NCBI GenBank assembly: GCA_016124495.1
Contig: WGNP01000016.1
Coordinates: 18,631 to 82,630, forward strand
DNA from: Hyphomonas sp.
Lineage (GTDB): Bacteria; Pseudomonadota; Alphaproteobacteria; Caulobacterales; Hyphomonadaceae
Direction of reading: 5' to 3'
Length of the DNA stretch: 64,000 nucleotides
The notes under the pieces are model-generated. The model saw only the letters and a program-made list of their open reading frames with translations. It was not told the DNA's origin and made no database searches. Position 1 is the stretch's first letter. Each line of letters opens with the position of its first letter. Below are positions 17,031 to 27,002 of the stretch, piece by piece. The position numbers and the translations under genes were made by a program.

Positions 17031-18718
17031 GCGGCGTCCTGCGCCATTTCGATCCAGTCCTCGACTTCGTCTTCGTGCAGAACCTGGTCATCGCGCAGCA
17101 CCCGCTCGCCCTCCGGCGTGGCGAGGAATTCCATGGCCAGCTCGAAGATGGTCCGCGCCGAGGCGTTCGCGAGGTCTTCGCGCCTGGTGATGCCGGCGCC
17201 GACGAGCAGCTGGGCATCATGCACGCGCAGGCCGGGGACATCCATCATAAGCTGCGTCTGGTCCTGCCAGATGCGGATGGCTTCGGACGTGATGTGGCGG
17301 ACATTAAGTTCGAGTTCGACCATCTCCGCGTCACAATCTAACAGGTCGCCGATCGTCGTGATCCCGGCGCGGGCGAGTTGCTTGGCGGTCTTGCGGCCGA
17401 TCGAAGGCGCGTCGACGACCGGATCGTCCCGGGTAATCGAGGCCATGCGGCGCGGCGCGTCATCTGACCCCGCTTCTTCGGTCATTTCCGGCCCCGGGCG
17501 CACGGACGCTTCGACCGGCTGATCGAGAATCAGCTCGCCCGAGACTGCTTCGGTTTCGGCTTCGGCCTCGGGTTGGATGCCGGCTTCGATTTCTGCTTCC
17601 GGCTCCGGCGCAACAGCGCGCTTGCGCGAGCCCAGAAGGCCGCGCAGCGGTGTGCGGGCGGTATTGCGGCGAGCGATCTCGGTCAGCTCCGCCGGGGGCA
17701 TGTCATCCACGACGGGGTCGGCGGCGTCGGAAGGCTCTGCTGCCGACGCGAGGCGGTTCTCGTTGAGCGTTCCGATGGGGGCGATCTCTTCGGCGTTCAG
17801 GTCTTTCAGCGGAATGCGGCGCACCTGCTTGGCGTGCAGCGCACGGATCGCCTTGTCGTCGGCGGGGAGCGTCTTGATGACCTTCCCGGTCTTCTGGAAC
17901 TCGGCATACATCCGCTCGACGGTGCGCTTGTCGGCGGCGTCTTCCAGCCTCGCAGTGACCCAGCGCAGGGGGATGTCCAGCGTCTCGATATAGCCCTGCA
18001 CCGTCAGGTTCACCTTTGGCGGCGCAACGGCGGCTTCCTCGACGGCGCGCGTCAGGATCGCGGCGAAACCGGCAGTGGCGTAGCCGACGAGATCGGCAAT
18101 AGCGGCGCGCATGGTCTCGTCGAGGCCGGAGGGCGGGTCGGCGATGCCGGCGTCGATGTCATAGTGGTCGATGAAGGTCTGGTAGTGCTCGTGGCTGAGT
18201 TCGGCGCCGGCGCGGACCATGTCGGAAACGAAGCCCATGCCGTCCGGCACGTCGATCTCGGGATAACCGTTCGCCTCGATGCGGGCGTCGATCTCGCCGC
18301 GCGACTTGGCGATGCTCCATTCCACGGCGCGGTGGATGACGCCTTCGGCTTCGGTCTGGCCGGTGTGGAAGGGCTGGATCGGGTCGGCGTAATAGTGACT
18401 GAGCACGCCGAAGGCATAGGCGGCCTCGCTCCAGCGTTTCCTGGTGAGCAGCTCGACACCGCGCGCATACCATTCCTGGGCCTTTCCGCGCGCACCGCCC
18501 CATTCGCCTTCCGCGACGTGGAGGACATGATTCTTGAAGTCCTTGAACTCGGCGTCCGGCGCTTTGGCGCCTTTCAGGAGGTGCTCGTGGTGAACAAGGA
18601 ACAGCGATTTCCAGGCCTCGCCCTCCTCGCCGCCGATCAGCGAGAGCGCATCGAACGCAATATAATGATGCGTGGAGCGGCAGCGGTGGTTGCGGATGAC
18701 GCGTTCGAGCAGGGTCAT
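17027..18718 (-). CDS. Zinc-dependent phospholipase C-like protein fused to DUF4332 helix-hairpin-helix domain
   Basis: A 563-residue protein with no signal peptide. Residues 1 to ~250 look like the all-helical zinc phospholipase C/S1-P1 nuclease-type fold: STHHYIAFDAL, LFLVHHEHLL, DFKNHVLHVAEG, then AFGVLSHYYADPIQPFHTGQTEAE and HRAVEWS supply the His/Asp ligands. A charged, Glu/Pro-rich linker (about residues 340-440, PEPEAEIEAG...) leads to a C-terminal pair of helix-hairpin-helix motifs (PSIGRKTAKQLARAGITTIGDLL and VPGLRVHDAQLLVGAGI), typical of DUF4332. HhH domains usually bind DNA. The combination and the apparent cytoplasmic location argue against a secreted lipase. Confidence 0.75.
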   Translation of the reverse strand: MTLLERVIRNHRCRSTHHYIAFDALSLIGGEEGEAWKSLFLVHHEHLLKGAKAPDAEFKDFKNHVLHVAEGEWGGARGKAQEWYARGVELLTRKRWSEAAYAFGVLSHYYADPIQPFHTGQTEAEGVIHRAVEWSIAKSRGEIDARIEANGYPEIDVPDGMGFVSDMVRAGAELSHEHYQTFIDHYDIDAGIADPPSGLDETMRAAIADLVGYATAGFAAILTRAVEEAAVAPPKVNLTVQGYIETLDIPLRWVTARLEDAADKRTVERMYAEFQKTGKVIKTLPADDKAIRALHAKQVRRIPLKDLNAEEIAPIGTLNENRLASAAEPSDAADPVVDDMPPAELTEIARRNTARTPLRGLLGSRKRAVAPEPEAEIEAGIQPEAEAETEAVSGELILDQPVEASVRPGPEMTEEAGSDDAPRRMASITRDDPVVDAPSIGRKTAKQLARAGITTIGDLLDCDAEMVELELNVRHITSEAIRIWQDQTQLMMDVPGLRVHDAQLLVGAGITRREDLANASARTIFELAMEFLATPEGERVLRDDQVLHEDEVEDWIEMAQDAA

Positions 18719-18967
18719 GGCCGGGTCCTTCGGAAAGTGGGCAGTTCAGGTGGACGAGGCTCGGCGAAGATGGTGAATGCGCTGTTAACCCCGGTGGAGC
18801 CGCTTGGCGCCCGCGCGCCTGCATGATATGGCCCCGCCATCGCAACAGGCGCTGAGCGCGGCCGTCTTCCGGCATCCCCCGGGGAGGCAACCGCAGCGCA
18901 GGAGTTCCTGTGCGTCGGGCGGCAAAACCGCTCTTCTCTCAGGGACATCTCAGCCCGGGAGTGACCC

Positions 18968-20332
18968 ATGAAGACCATCATTGAACCGTTCCGCATCAAG
19001 TCCGTCGAGCCGATCCGTATGACCACGCGCGAGGAGCGCGAGCGCCTGCTGAAGGCAGCGGGTTACAATTTGTGCAAGCTGCATTCGGACGATGTGATCA
19101 TCGATCTGCTGACTGACTCTGGCACCTCCGCGATGAGCGCCGCACAGTGGGGCGCGGTAATGACCGGCGACGAGAGCTATGCGGGCGCGCCGAGCTTCTA
19201 CCGCTTCGAGGCTGCGGTGAAGGACCTGATGGACTTTGCACACATCATTCCCGCCCACCAGGGCCGGGCAGCGGAGCATCTGCTGTTCTCGCTGATCGCC
19301 AAGAAGGGCGACCTGATCCCTTCGAACACCCATTTCGACACGACGCGCGGAAATATCGAGGCGATGGGCGCAGAGGCGCTGGACATTCCGATTGCAGAAG
19401 GCCGCGTGCCCTCGCTCGACCATCCGTTCAAGGGAAACATGGACCTTGCCGCGCTCGAGCGCGTGCTGCGCGAGAACGGCGGGCAGATCCCGGCCGTCAT
19501 GATGACGATCACCAACAATGCTGGCGGCGGCCAGCCGGTGAGCCTTGCCAACATTCGCGGTGCGGCAGCACTCGCCAAGGCTCATGGCAAGCCTTTCTAT
19601 ATCGATGGTTGCCGGTTTGCGGAGAATGCCTGGTTCATCAAGCTGCGCGAGGAAGGGCAGACGGACCGTCCGATCAAGGACATTGTTCGCGACTGCTTTG
19701 CGGTCGCTGATGGCATGACGATGAGCGCCAAGAAAGACGCGTTCGCGAACATTGGCGGCTGGTTGGCGCTGAATGATGACGCGCTCGCCGAACGCGCCCG
19801 CACGCTGCTCATCCAGACCGAGGGATTCCCGACCTATGGCGGACTGGCGGGCCGCGACCTTGATGCCATTGCGCAGGGCCTGAAGGAAATCATCGACGAG
19901 GATTATCTGCGCTACCGTGTACGGAGCAATTCCTACATCGCCGAACGCCTGGACGCGATGGGCATTCCTGTGGTGAAGCCCGCAGGCGGGCATGCCGTGT
20001 TCATCGACGCGCGCGCCTTCCTGCCCCACATTCCGCCGTTGCACTATCCCGGACAGGCCCTGACCTGCGCGATGTATGAAGCGGGCGGCATCCGCGCGTG
20101 CGAGATCGGCACCGTCATGTTCGGCCGCAAGCCGGACGGCACCGAAGCCCCCGGCGCCATGGACCTGGTCCGTCTCGCCATGCCCCGCCGCGTCTACACG
20201 CAGAGCCATGCCGACTATGTGGTGGAAGTGCTGGAGGAAGTCGCAGCCTCGAGAGATATGCTGCGCGGAATGCGGATCGTGAAGGAACCGCCCATGATGC
20301 GCCATTTCACGGCAGAGTTTGCGAAGCTCTGA
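18968..20332 (+). CDS. tnaA: Tryptophanase (L-tryptophan indole-lyase)
   Basis: PLP enzyme splitting L-tryptophan to indole, pyruvate and ammonia. The 454-residue length fits. The PLP lysine is in MTMSAKKDAF. Two positions separate it from the sister enzyme tyrosine phenol-lyase. The segment ACEIGTV has Ile where TPL has the substrate-binding Arg, and MRHFTA near the C-terminus keeps the His typical of tryptophanase (TPL has Phe). The ATG follows GGGAG with short spacing. I see no TnaC-like leader peptide in the 249-base upstream gap and no tnaB permease next to it. A bidirectional terminator follows. Confidence 0.9.
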   Translation: MKTIIEPFRIKSVEPIRMTTREERERLLKAAGYNLCKLHSDDVIIDLLTDSGTSAMSAAQWGAVMTGDESYAGAPSFYRFEAAVKDLMDFAHIIPAHQGRAAEHLLFSLIAKKGDLIPSNTHFDTTRGNIEAMGAEALDIPIAEGRVPSLDHPFKGNMDLAALERVLRENGGQIPAVMMTITNNAGGGQPVSLANIRGAAALAKAHGKPFYIDGCRFAENAWFIKLREEGQTDRPIKDIVRDCFAVADGMTMSAKKDAFANIGGWLALNDDALAERARTLLIQTEGFPTYGGLAGRDLDAIAQGLKEIIDEDYLRYRVRSNSYIAERLDAMGIPVVKPAGGHAVFIDARAFLPHIPPLHYPGQALTCAMYEAGGIRACEIGTVMFGRKPDGTEAPGAMDLVRLAMPRRVYTQSHADYVVEVLEEVAASRDMLRGMRIVKEPPMMRHFTAEFAKL

Positions 20333-20341
20333 CCTTTAATC

Positions 20342-20373
20342 AAAAATGCCGGGCGTGACCGCCCGGCATTTTC
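20342..20373. terminator. Bidirectional rho-independent terminator
   Basis: A 13-pair perfect stem AAAATGCCGGGCG/CGCCCGGCATTTT with loop TGAC lies between the convergent ends of tnaA and the acyl-CoA dehydrogenase gene. A and T runs on both sides let it terminate both genes. Confidence 0.9.
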
Positions 20374-20391
20374 GTTTCGCTGGTCGAGCGC

Positions 20392-21732
20392 TTACCGCAC
20401 TGCAAAGTCCGTCGGCTCGGTGCTTTTGTCGTCCTTGCCGGTTTCGCCTTTGGGCTGTCCATGCTTGTTCGGGCCCATGAAGCCGAAGAGGTGGCCGGCG
20501 ACCTTGCGGATCTGGATCTCCTCGGAGCCTTCGGTGATCCGGTAGCGCCGGTGGTGGCGGTAGATGTGCTCGAACGGCTTGTGGCGGGAATAACCGATGC
20601 CGCCATGCACCTGCATCGCGCGGTCGGCCGCCTCGCAGACGAGACGGTTGGCGTAGTAGTTACACATCGAGACCTTGTCCGAGAGGCGGATGGCGACTTC
20701 CGGCTTCGACATCTGGTCCATTTCCCAGGCCGTCTTGAAGATCAATAGGCGGAGCATCTCGGCCTGCGTCGCGAGTTCCACCAGCGGGAACTGGATTGCC
20801 TGGTTGGTCGAGAGCGGCTTGCCGAAGGGCTTGCGCTCATTGGCGTACTTCACGCTCTCGTTGATGCAGTAGATCGCCGCGCCGCAGGAAGAGGCCGCCT
20901 GTCGGATACGGTTCTCGTGGACGAAGTGCTGGGCGAGCGCGAGGCCGCCTTCCGGCGGGCCGAACACGGCATCTTCCGGCACCCAGACATCCTTGATGCT
21001 GAGGCGCGGGTGGTCCGTCGGCATATTGAAGGTCCACATGTATTCTTCGATGATCACGCCGGGATCGCGCGCCGGGATGATAAGGCAGGTGATGCCCTTG
21101 GCGTCGCCGTCCTTGCCGCTGGTGCGGCAGAACAGCATGATGTGGGTCGCCACATGCATGCCGGTGATCCACATCTTCTCGCCGTTAATCAGCCAGCCAT
21201 CCTTGCCATCCTTCCTGGTGCGCACCGCGCGGGTTTCCATGTGCGTGGCGTCGGAGCCGTGGTTAGGCTCGGTGAGGCCGAAGCAGGCGATGAACTTGCC
21301 TTCGAGCGCGGCGGTGGCGAGGTGTTTCTGGTCGGGGCGCGCGAAGTCCCGCAGCATCAGGATCTGCGGGAAGTTGCCGACGATAGAATGCTCGTTCTGA
21401 AGGTCGTTGTGCAGGCCGAGGCCCTGCTTGGCGAAGTGTTCGCGGATGATCGCCATGCCGAGGTTTGAGCCGTCCTGGCCGCCGAACTCCTTCGGCAGGG
21501 CGTAGCGCAGGTGGCCGGCCTTGTCGGCGCGCTTCTTGGCCTCGCGCAGCAGAGCTTCCCACTCCGGGCGGGGCAGGCCTTCATTGTCGAAATCGGTGCG
21601 CGCCCATTCGCGGCGATGGTCGAAGAACCGTTCGTTGTCGTCCTGCGCCTGAAGCGGCTTGATCTCGTCGTCGATGAATTTGTCGAGCACGACCAGATAG
21701 TCGGCGATGTCCTTTGGAATATTGAAGTCCAT
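20392..21732 (-). CDS. Acyl-CoA dehydrogenase
   Basis: FAD-dependent alpha,beta-dehydrogenation of acyl-CoA, the first step of beta-oxidation or of a related acyl-CoA pathway. The 446-residue protein has the N-terminal helical domain, the beta-domain signature ACFGLTEPNHGSDATHM (about residues 152-168) and KMWITGMHVATH. The C-terminal signature is MQVHGGIGYSRHKPFEHIYR, with RITEGSEEIQIRKVAG near the end. The ACAD10/11-like layout with a longer N-terminus suggests a non-standard acyl substrate. The upstream gap contains two good inverted repeats (21815-21833 and 21836-21848), suggesting repressor control, as is usual for fatty-acid genes. Confidence 0.92.
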   Translation of the reverse strand: MDFNIPKDIADYLVVLDKFIDDEIKPLQAQDDNERFFDHRREWARTDFDNEGLPRPEWEALLREAKKRADKAGHLRYALPKEFGGQDGSNLGMAIIREHFAKQGLGLHNDLQNEHSIVGNFPQILMLRDFARPDQKHLATAALEGKFIACFGLTEPNHGSDATHMETRAVRTRKDGKDGWLINGEKMWITGMHVATHIMLFCRTSGKDGDAKGITCLIIPARDPGVIIEEYMWTFNMPTDHPRLSIKDVWVPEDAVFGPPEGGLALAQHFVHENRIRQAASSCGAAIYCINESVKYANERKPFGKPLSTNQAIQFPLVELATQAEMLRLLIFKTAWEMDQMSKPEVAIRLSDKVSMCNYYANRLVCEAADRAMQVHGGIGYSRHKPFEHIYRHHRRYRITEGSEEIQIRKVAGHLFGFMGPNKHGQPKGETGKDDKSTEPTDFAVR

Positions 21733-21814
21733 GTCTCTCTCCCATGCGTCGCGGCTTTGAGTTCACCATACGCCTGCCGGGCGAGGCGGCAATTTGTGCC
21801 GCCACGGCAAGCGG

Positions 21815-21848
21815 TATGCTGCGCCGCAGCATATGGAACGAACCGTTC
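21815..21848. promoter_or_regulatory. Two adjacent inverted repeats, candidate operators
   Basis: TATGCTGCG-C-CGCAGCATA (21815-21833) is a perfect nine-base inverted repeat with a one-base centre. Two bases on, GAACG-AAC-CGTTC (21836-21848) is a second perfect repeat. They lie about 80-115 bases upstream of the acyl-CoA dehydrogenase start and also upstream of the divergent small secreted-protein gene. The second has the look of a TetR-type site. No regulator gene is adjacent. Confidence 0.45.
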
Positions 21849-21974
21849 TCCAATAATTCTGAATTGAGCGCTCTGAACGCTTGACGAATTATTCAGCGTT
21901 CTCTAGTCATCTCTTCAGGCCGAGTGCCTGACCACCGAATGCATCATCAACCCCGAACGACAAGGCACCCTCCC

Positions 21975-22274
21975 ATGCTCCGTTCTATCCTCGCCGCCGC
22001 CGCCTTCGCGGCCATCGCCGCCCCGGCTTTTGCCAGCAACTCCTACACTTTCGAGACCGTGAACCCGGTTTCGGAAAAGCGCATCGTCGCTGAAAGCGTC
22101 GTCTGGTCCTGCGAAGGCACGACCTGTACCGCCGAACTCGACCGCAAGGCGCCGACCGTGCGCATCTGCAAGAAGATTGCAAAAGAAGTCGGCCAACTCG
22201 CCGCACTCCGCAACGCGAAATCCGAGCTGACGGCCGAACAACTCTCCGAGTGCAACGCTTCGGCCAAGAAGTAA
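21975..22274 (+). CDS. Small secreted protein, CC_3452 family-like
   Basis: A 99-residue protein with a signal peptide (MLRSILAAAAFAAIAAPAFA-S) and a mature domain with cysteines in SVVWSCEGTTCTAEL and later RICKKIAKEVG and LSECNAS. The order AESVVWSCEG..C.A.L....PTVRICKK matches the small CC_3452-type proteins of Caulobacterales and sphingomonads, which are of unknown function. The ATG at 21975 gives the clean signal peptide; the upstream in-frame ATG at 21924 would place an odd leader before it. It is followed by a rho-independent terminator. Confidence 0.75.
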   Translation: MLRSILAAAAFAAIAAPAFASNSYTFETVNPVSEKRIVAESVVWSCEGTTCTAELDRKAPTVRICKKIAKEVGQLAALRNAKSELTAEQLSECNASAKK

Positions 22275-23725
<1,451 letters not shown>

Positions 23726-23907
23726 CGCGGCCCTGTATTTGACAACGTCGGACATTCATTTGTCAGCATTTTCACTGCACACGTCATGTTTCGATTTACT
23801 CTCTCATCAGCGGCACGGATGTTGCAAAATTCACTCGTCCGGCGCTAATGGCATATGGTCCCAGAGGCCGGGAGCGGCCCGACAGAATCGCGATTACGAG
23901 GGTGATA

Positions 23908-25500
23908 ATGAGCGACACAGTAGCAATCCTTTCCGAACTCGGCGTGCGTCCGAAATCGGTGCGCAAAAACTGGAATGAAGCCCGCCTTTACGAGACCGCA
24001 GTCACCAATGGCGAAGCGCGCGTCGCAAAGGGTGGCGCGCTGGTCGTCGAGACCGGGCAGCACACCGGTCGCTCCGCGAAGGACAAATTCACGGTGCGCG
24101 ACGAGCTGACCGAGAACACCGTCTGGTGGGACAACAATGCCGCGATGACGCCCGCGCATTTCGATGCTCTGTGGACGGACTTCAAAGCCCACATCGCCAA
24201 TCAGGACATGTATTCGCAGGACCTCTTCGGCGGCGCCGACCTTGACTACCGCGTGCCTGTGACGGTTGTCACCGAATACGCTTGGCACTCGCTGTTCATC
24301 CGCCACCTGCTGCGTCTTCCAACCACGGACGAAGCGAAATCCTTCCGCACCGGTTTCACTATCATCAACTGCCCGAGCTTCCGCGCCGATCCAGCCAAGC
24401 ACGGCACCCGCTCTGAGACGGTGATTGCTGTCAACTTTTCGAAACGCATCATCCTCATCGGCGGCACGTCCTATGCCGGCGAGACCAAAAAATCGGTCTT
24501 CACGATCCTCAACTACCTGCTGCCAGACCAGGGCGTGATGCCGATGCACTGCTCCGTCAACACGTCCGACAAGGACGATGCGGCGATCTTCTTCGGCCTG
24601 TCGGGCACCGGCAAGACCACGCTCTCGGCAGACGCTTCGCGGACGCTGATCGGCGATGATGAACATGGCTGGTCCGAGAACGGTCTCTTCAACTTCGAAG
24701 GCGGCTGCTACGCCAAGATGATCAAGCTTTCGGCTGAAGCCGAGCCTGAAATCTACGCCACCACGAAACAATGGGGCACCGTGCTGGAGAATGTCGTGAT
24801 GGATCCCGTCACGCGCGAACTGGACCTCGACTCCGCAGTGCTCGCCGAGAACTCGCGCGGCGCCTATCCGATCGAAGCGATCCCTAACGCTTCGCTCACC
24901 GGCCGCTGCGGCCAGCCCAAAAACCTCATCATGCTCACGGCGGACGCCTACGGCATCATGCCGCCGATCGCAAAGCTCACCCCGGCACAGGCGATGTACC
25001 ACTTCCTCTCGGGCTATACGGCGCGCGTCGCCGGCACAGAGAAGGGCGTGACGGAGCCTTCGGCCACGTTCTCCACCTGCTTCGGCGGCCCCTTCATGCC
25101 GCGCCATCCGTCCGAGTACGGAAATCTGCTGCGCCGCCTCATTGCGAGGTATGATGTCGATTGCTGGCTGGTCTCCACCGGCTGGACGGGCGGCCCGTAT
25201 GGTCAGGGCAACCGCATGCCGATCAGGGCCACCCGCGCGCTGCTGAACGCGGCGCTGGATGGCTCGCTGAATACCGTCCAGTTCCGCAAGGACGAGACGT
25301 TCGGGTTCATGGTTCCGGCCGCCGTTCCCGGCGTTGATTCCAAGATCCTCGACCCGCGCTCGACCTGGGCTGATCCGGCCGCCTACGACGCGCAGGCCGC
25401 GAAGCTCGCCGAGATGTTCGTAGAGAACTTCAAGAAATTCGAAGCCTATGTGGACGATGCCGTGAAAGCGGTGGCTCCGAAAGCCAAGATCACCGCCTGA
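23908..25500 (+). CDS. pckA: Phosphoenolpyruvate carboxykinase (ATP)
   Basis: First committed step of gluconeogenesis: oxaloacetate plus ATP to PEP, CO2 and ADP. The 530-residue length and motifs fit the ATP type. Seen are RSAKDKF near the N-terminus, the P-loop [11 protein letters not shown], the metal/kinase motif [19 protein letters not shown] and the C-terminal [13 protein letters not shown]. The ATG at 23908 follows GAGGGTG; an upstream in-frame ATG (23848) adds a non-conserved leader. A TTGACA hexamer at 23739-23744 may be a -35 element. A strong terminator follows. Confidence 0.96.
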   Translation: MSDTVAILSELGVRPKSVRKNWNEARLYETAVTNGEARVAKGGALVVETGQHTGRSAKDKFTVRDELTENTVWWDNNAAMTPAHFDALWTDFKAHIANQDMYSQDLFGGADLDYRVPVTVVTEYAWHSLFIRHLLRLPTTDEAKSFRTGFTIINCPSFRADPAKHGTRSETVIAVNFSKRIILIGGTSYAGETKKSVFTILNYLLPDQGVMPMHCSVNTSDKDDAAIFFGLSGTGKTTLSADASRTLIGDDEHGWSENGLFNFEGGCYAKMIKLSAEAEPEIYATTKQWGTVLENVVMDPVTRELDLDSAVLAENSRGAYPIEAIPNASLTGRCGQPKNLIMLTADAYGIMPPIAKLTPAQAMYHFLSGYTARVAGTEKGVTEPSATFSTCFGGPFMPRHPSEYGNLLRRLIARYDVDCWLVSTGWTGGPYGQGNRMPIRATRALLNAALDGSLNTVQFRKDETFGFMVPAAVPGVDSKILDPRSTWADPAAYDAQAAKLAEMFVENFKKFEAYVDDAVKAVAPKAKITA

Positions 25501-25525
25501 TATCGGGGAAAATACGCCAGACAGA

Positions 25526-25556
25526 AACCCGCCCGGCGGAACCGGGCGGGTTTTTT
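25526..25556 (+). terminator. Rho-independent terminator of pckA
   Basis: Stem CCCGCCCGG/CCGGGCGGG (25528-25550) with a short loop, followed by six T residues, about 30 bases after the pckA stop codon. Confidence 0.9.
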
Positions 25557-25656
25557 CATGGGAAAGCCTCCCTTGACGTAAAGGGAAGTCTGGCGCGGGC
25601 CGGTGGCACTCGTTACGATGCGCCGCAACTCGACGCCAAACATTCCGGAGGAAGCC

Positions 25657-26865
25657 ATGCGCGAAGCCGTTATCGTCTCTACTGCCCGAACTGCCCTGAC
25701 CAAAGCGGGCCGCGGCGCCCTCAATGATACTCACGGAATCACCATGGCCGGGCACGCGATAAAGGGCGCCCTCGAGCGCGCCGGGGTCGAAGCCGCCGCG
25801 GTGGAGGATGTGTTCCTTGGCTGCGCCGCGCCTGAAGGTGCCACCGGCCATAACGTGGCGCGCAACGCAGCTCTCGCTGCCGGTTGCCCGTCGACCACGT
25901 CGGGCGCTACCATCAACCGCTTCTGCTCCTCGGGCCTGCAGGCCATCGCCAATGCGGCGCACACCGTGATCCACGAAGGCGCAGCCGTCACTGTCGGCGG
26001 CGGCGTGGAAAGCATCAGCCTCGTTCAGGCCTCGGGCCAGTCGAACCGCCACAAGTATTTCGAGCCGGAACTCGCCAAGACCTGGCCGGCCATCTGGATG
26101 ACGATGATCGAGACAGCCGAGATCGTTGCCGATCGCTACAAGGTCAGCCGCGAATACCAGGACGAGTATTCTGTCGAGAGCCAGCGCCGCACGGCGGAGT
26201 TCCAGCAGAAGGGTTACATGGCGCAGGAAATCGTGCCGCTGAAAACCCGCATGAAACTGATCAACAAGGACACCAGGGAAGAAACTTTCCAGGACGTTGT
26301 TGCCGACAAGGACGACTGCAACCGTCCCGGCACGACCTATGAAATGGTCGCAGGCCTGAAGCCGGTCTTCTCGGGCGGCATGGTCATTAAAGAGGGCAAG
26401 TATGTCACCGCCGGTAACGCCTCGCAGCTGTCGGACGGCGCCGCTGCCGTGGTTGTCATGGAAGCCAAGGAAGCTGCAAAGCGCGGCCTGAAACCGCTCG
26501 GCCGTTTCGCTGGTTTCAACGTCGCCGGTTGCGATCCCGACGAAATGGGCATCGGCCCCGTCTTCGCTGTGCCGCGCCTGCTCGAACGTCATGGCTTGAA
26601 AGTCAGCGATATCGACCTCTGGGAACTGAACGAGGCCTTTGCCTCACAGTGCCTCTACTCGCGCGACCGTCTCGGCATTGACCCCGAGAAATACAACGTC
26701 AACGGCGGCGCCATCTCGATCGGCCACCCGTTCGGTATGACCGGTGCGCGCTGCACCGGCTCCATCCTGCTCGAAGGTCAGCGCCGGAAAGCCAAGTGGG
26801 GCATCGTCACGATGTGCATCGGCGGCGGCATGGGCGCAGCTGGCCTGTTCGAATTCTACAACTGA
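25657..26865 (+). CDS. Acetyl-CoA acyltransferase (thiolase)
   Basis: A 402-residue thiolase; FadA/PcaF-like enzymes cleave 3-oxoacyl-CoA with CoA in beta-oxidation. The nucleophilic cysteine is in TINRFCSSGLQA (about residue 90). The His of the NGGAISIGHPFGMTGAR block and the second Cys in TMCIGGGMGAAGLFEF are present. The start is set by CCGGAGG upstream of ATG 25657. With the acyl-CoA dehydrogenase at 20392-21732 it supports fatty-acid or branched acyl-CoA degradation, though the genes are not in one operon. A terminator follows. Confidence 0.93.
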   Translation: MREAVIVSTARTALTKAGRGALNDTHGITMAGHAIKGALERAGVEAAAVEDVFLGCAAPEGATGHNVARNAALAAGCPSTTSGATINRFCSSGLQAIANAAHTVIHEGAAVTVGGGVESISLVQASGQSNRHKYFEPELAKTWPAIWMTMIETAEIVADRYKVSREYQDEYSVESQRRTAEFQQKGYMAQEIVPLKTRMKLINKDTREETFQDVVADKDDCNRPGTTYEMVAGLKPVFSGGMVIKEGKYVTAGNASQLSDGAAAVVVMEAKEAAKRGLKPLGRFAGFNVAGCDPDEMGIGPVFAVPRLLERHGLKVSDIDLWELNEAFASQCLYSRDRLGIDPEKYNVNGGAISIGHPFGMTGARCTGSILLEGQRRKAKWGIVTMCIGGGMGAAGLFEFYN

Positions 26866-26892
26866 TCTGGAACACCCACATTCGCAGAACGG

Positions 26893-26926
26893 AAAGGGCG
26901 GCCCGCGAGGCCGCCCTTTTCTTTTG
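26893..26926 (+). terminator. Rho-independent terminator of thiolase gene
   Basis: Stem AAAGGGCGGCC/GGCCGCCCTTT with a five-base loop, followed by TCTTTT, about 30 bases after the thiolase stop. Confidence 0.9.
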
Positions 26927-27002
26927 CGCAGCAAACGGCGTGCCTTCATCATGCCGCAGGAACATGCAACAGGGGTGGCATGGTCTCCGGAGCACCCATG
27001 CG

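Noticed and set aside
18719..18967. TnaC-like leader peptide upstream of tryptophanase
   Set aside because: No short frame with a Trp followed by the required Asp/Pro spacing and a good ribosome binding site was found.
23845..26592. 915-codon minus-strand frame over pckA and the thiolase gene
   Set aside because: It is the antisense shadow of two clearly real genes, with His/Arg-rich low-quality sequence.
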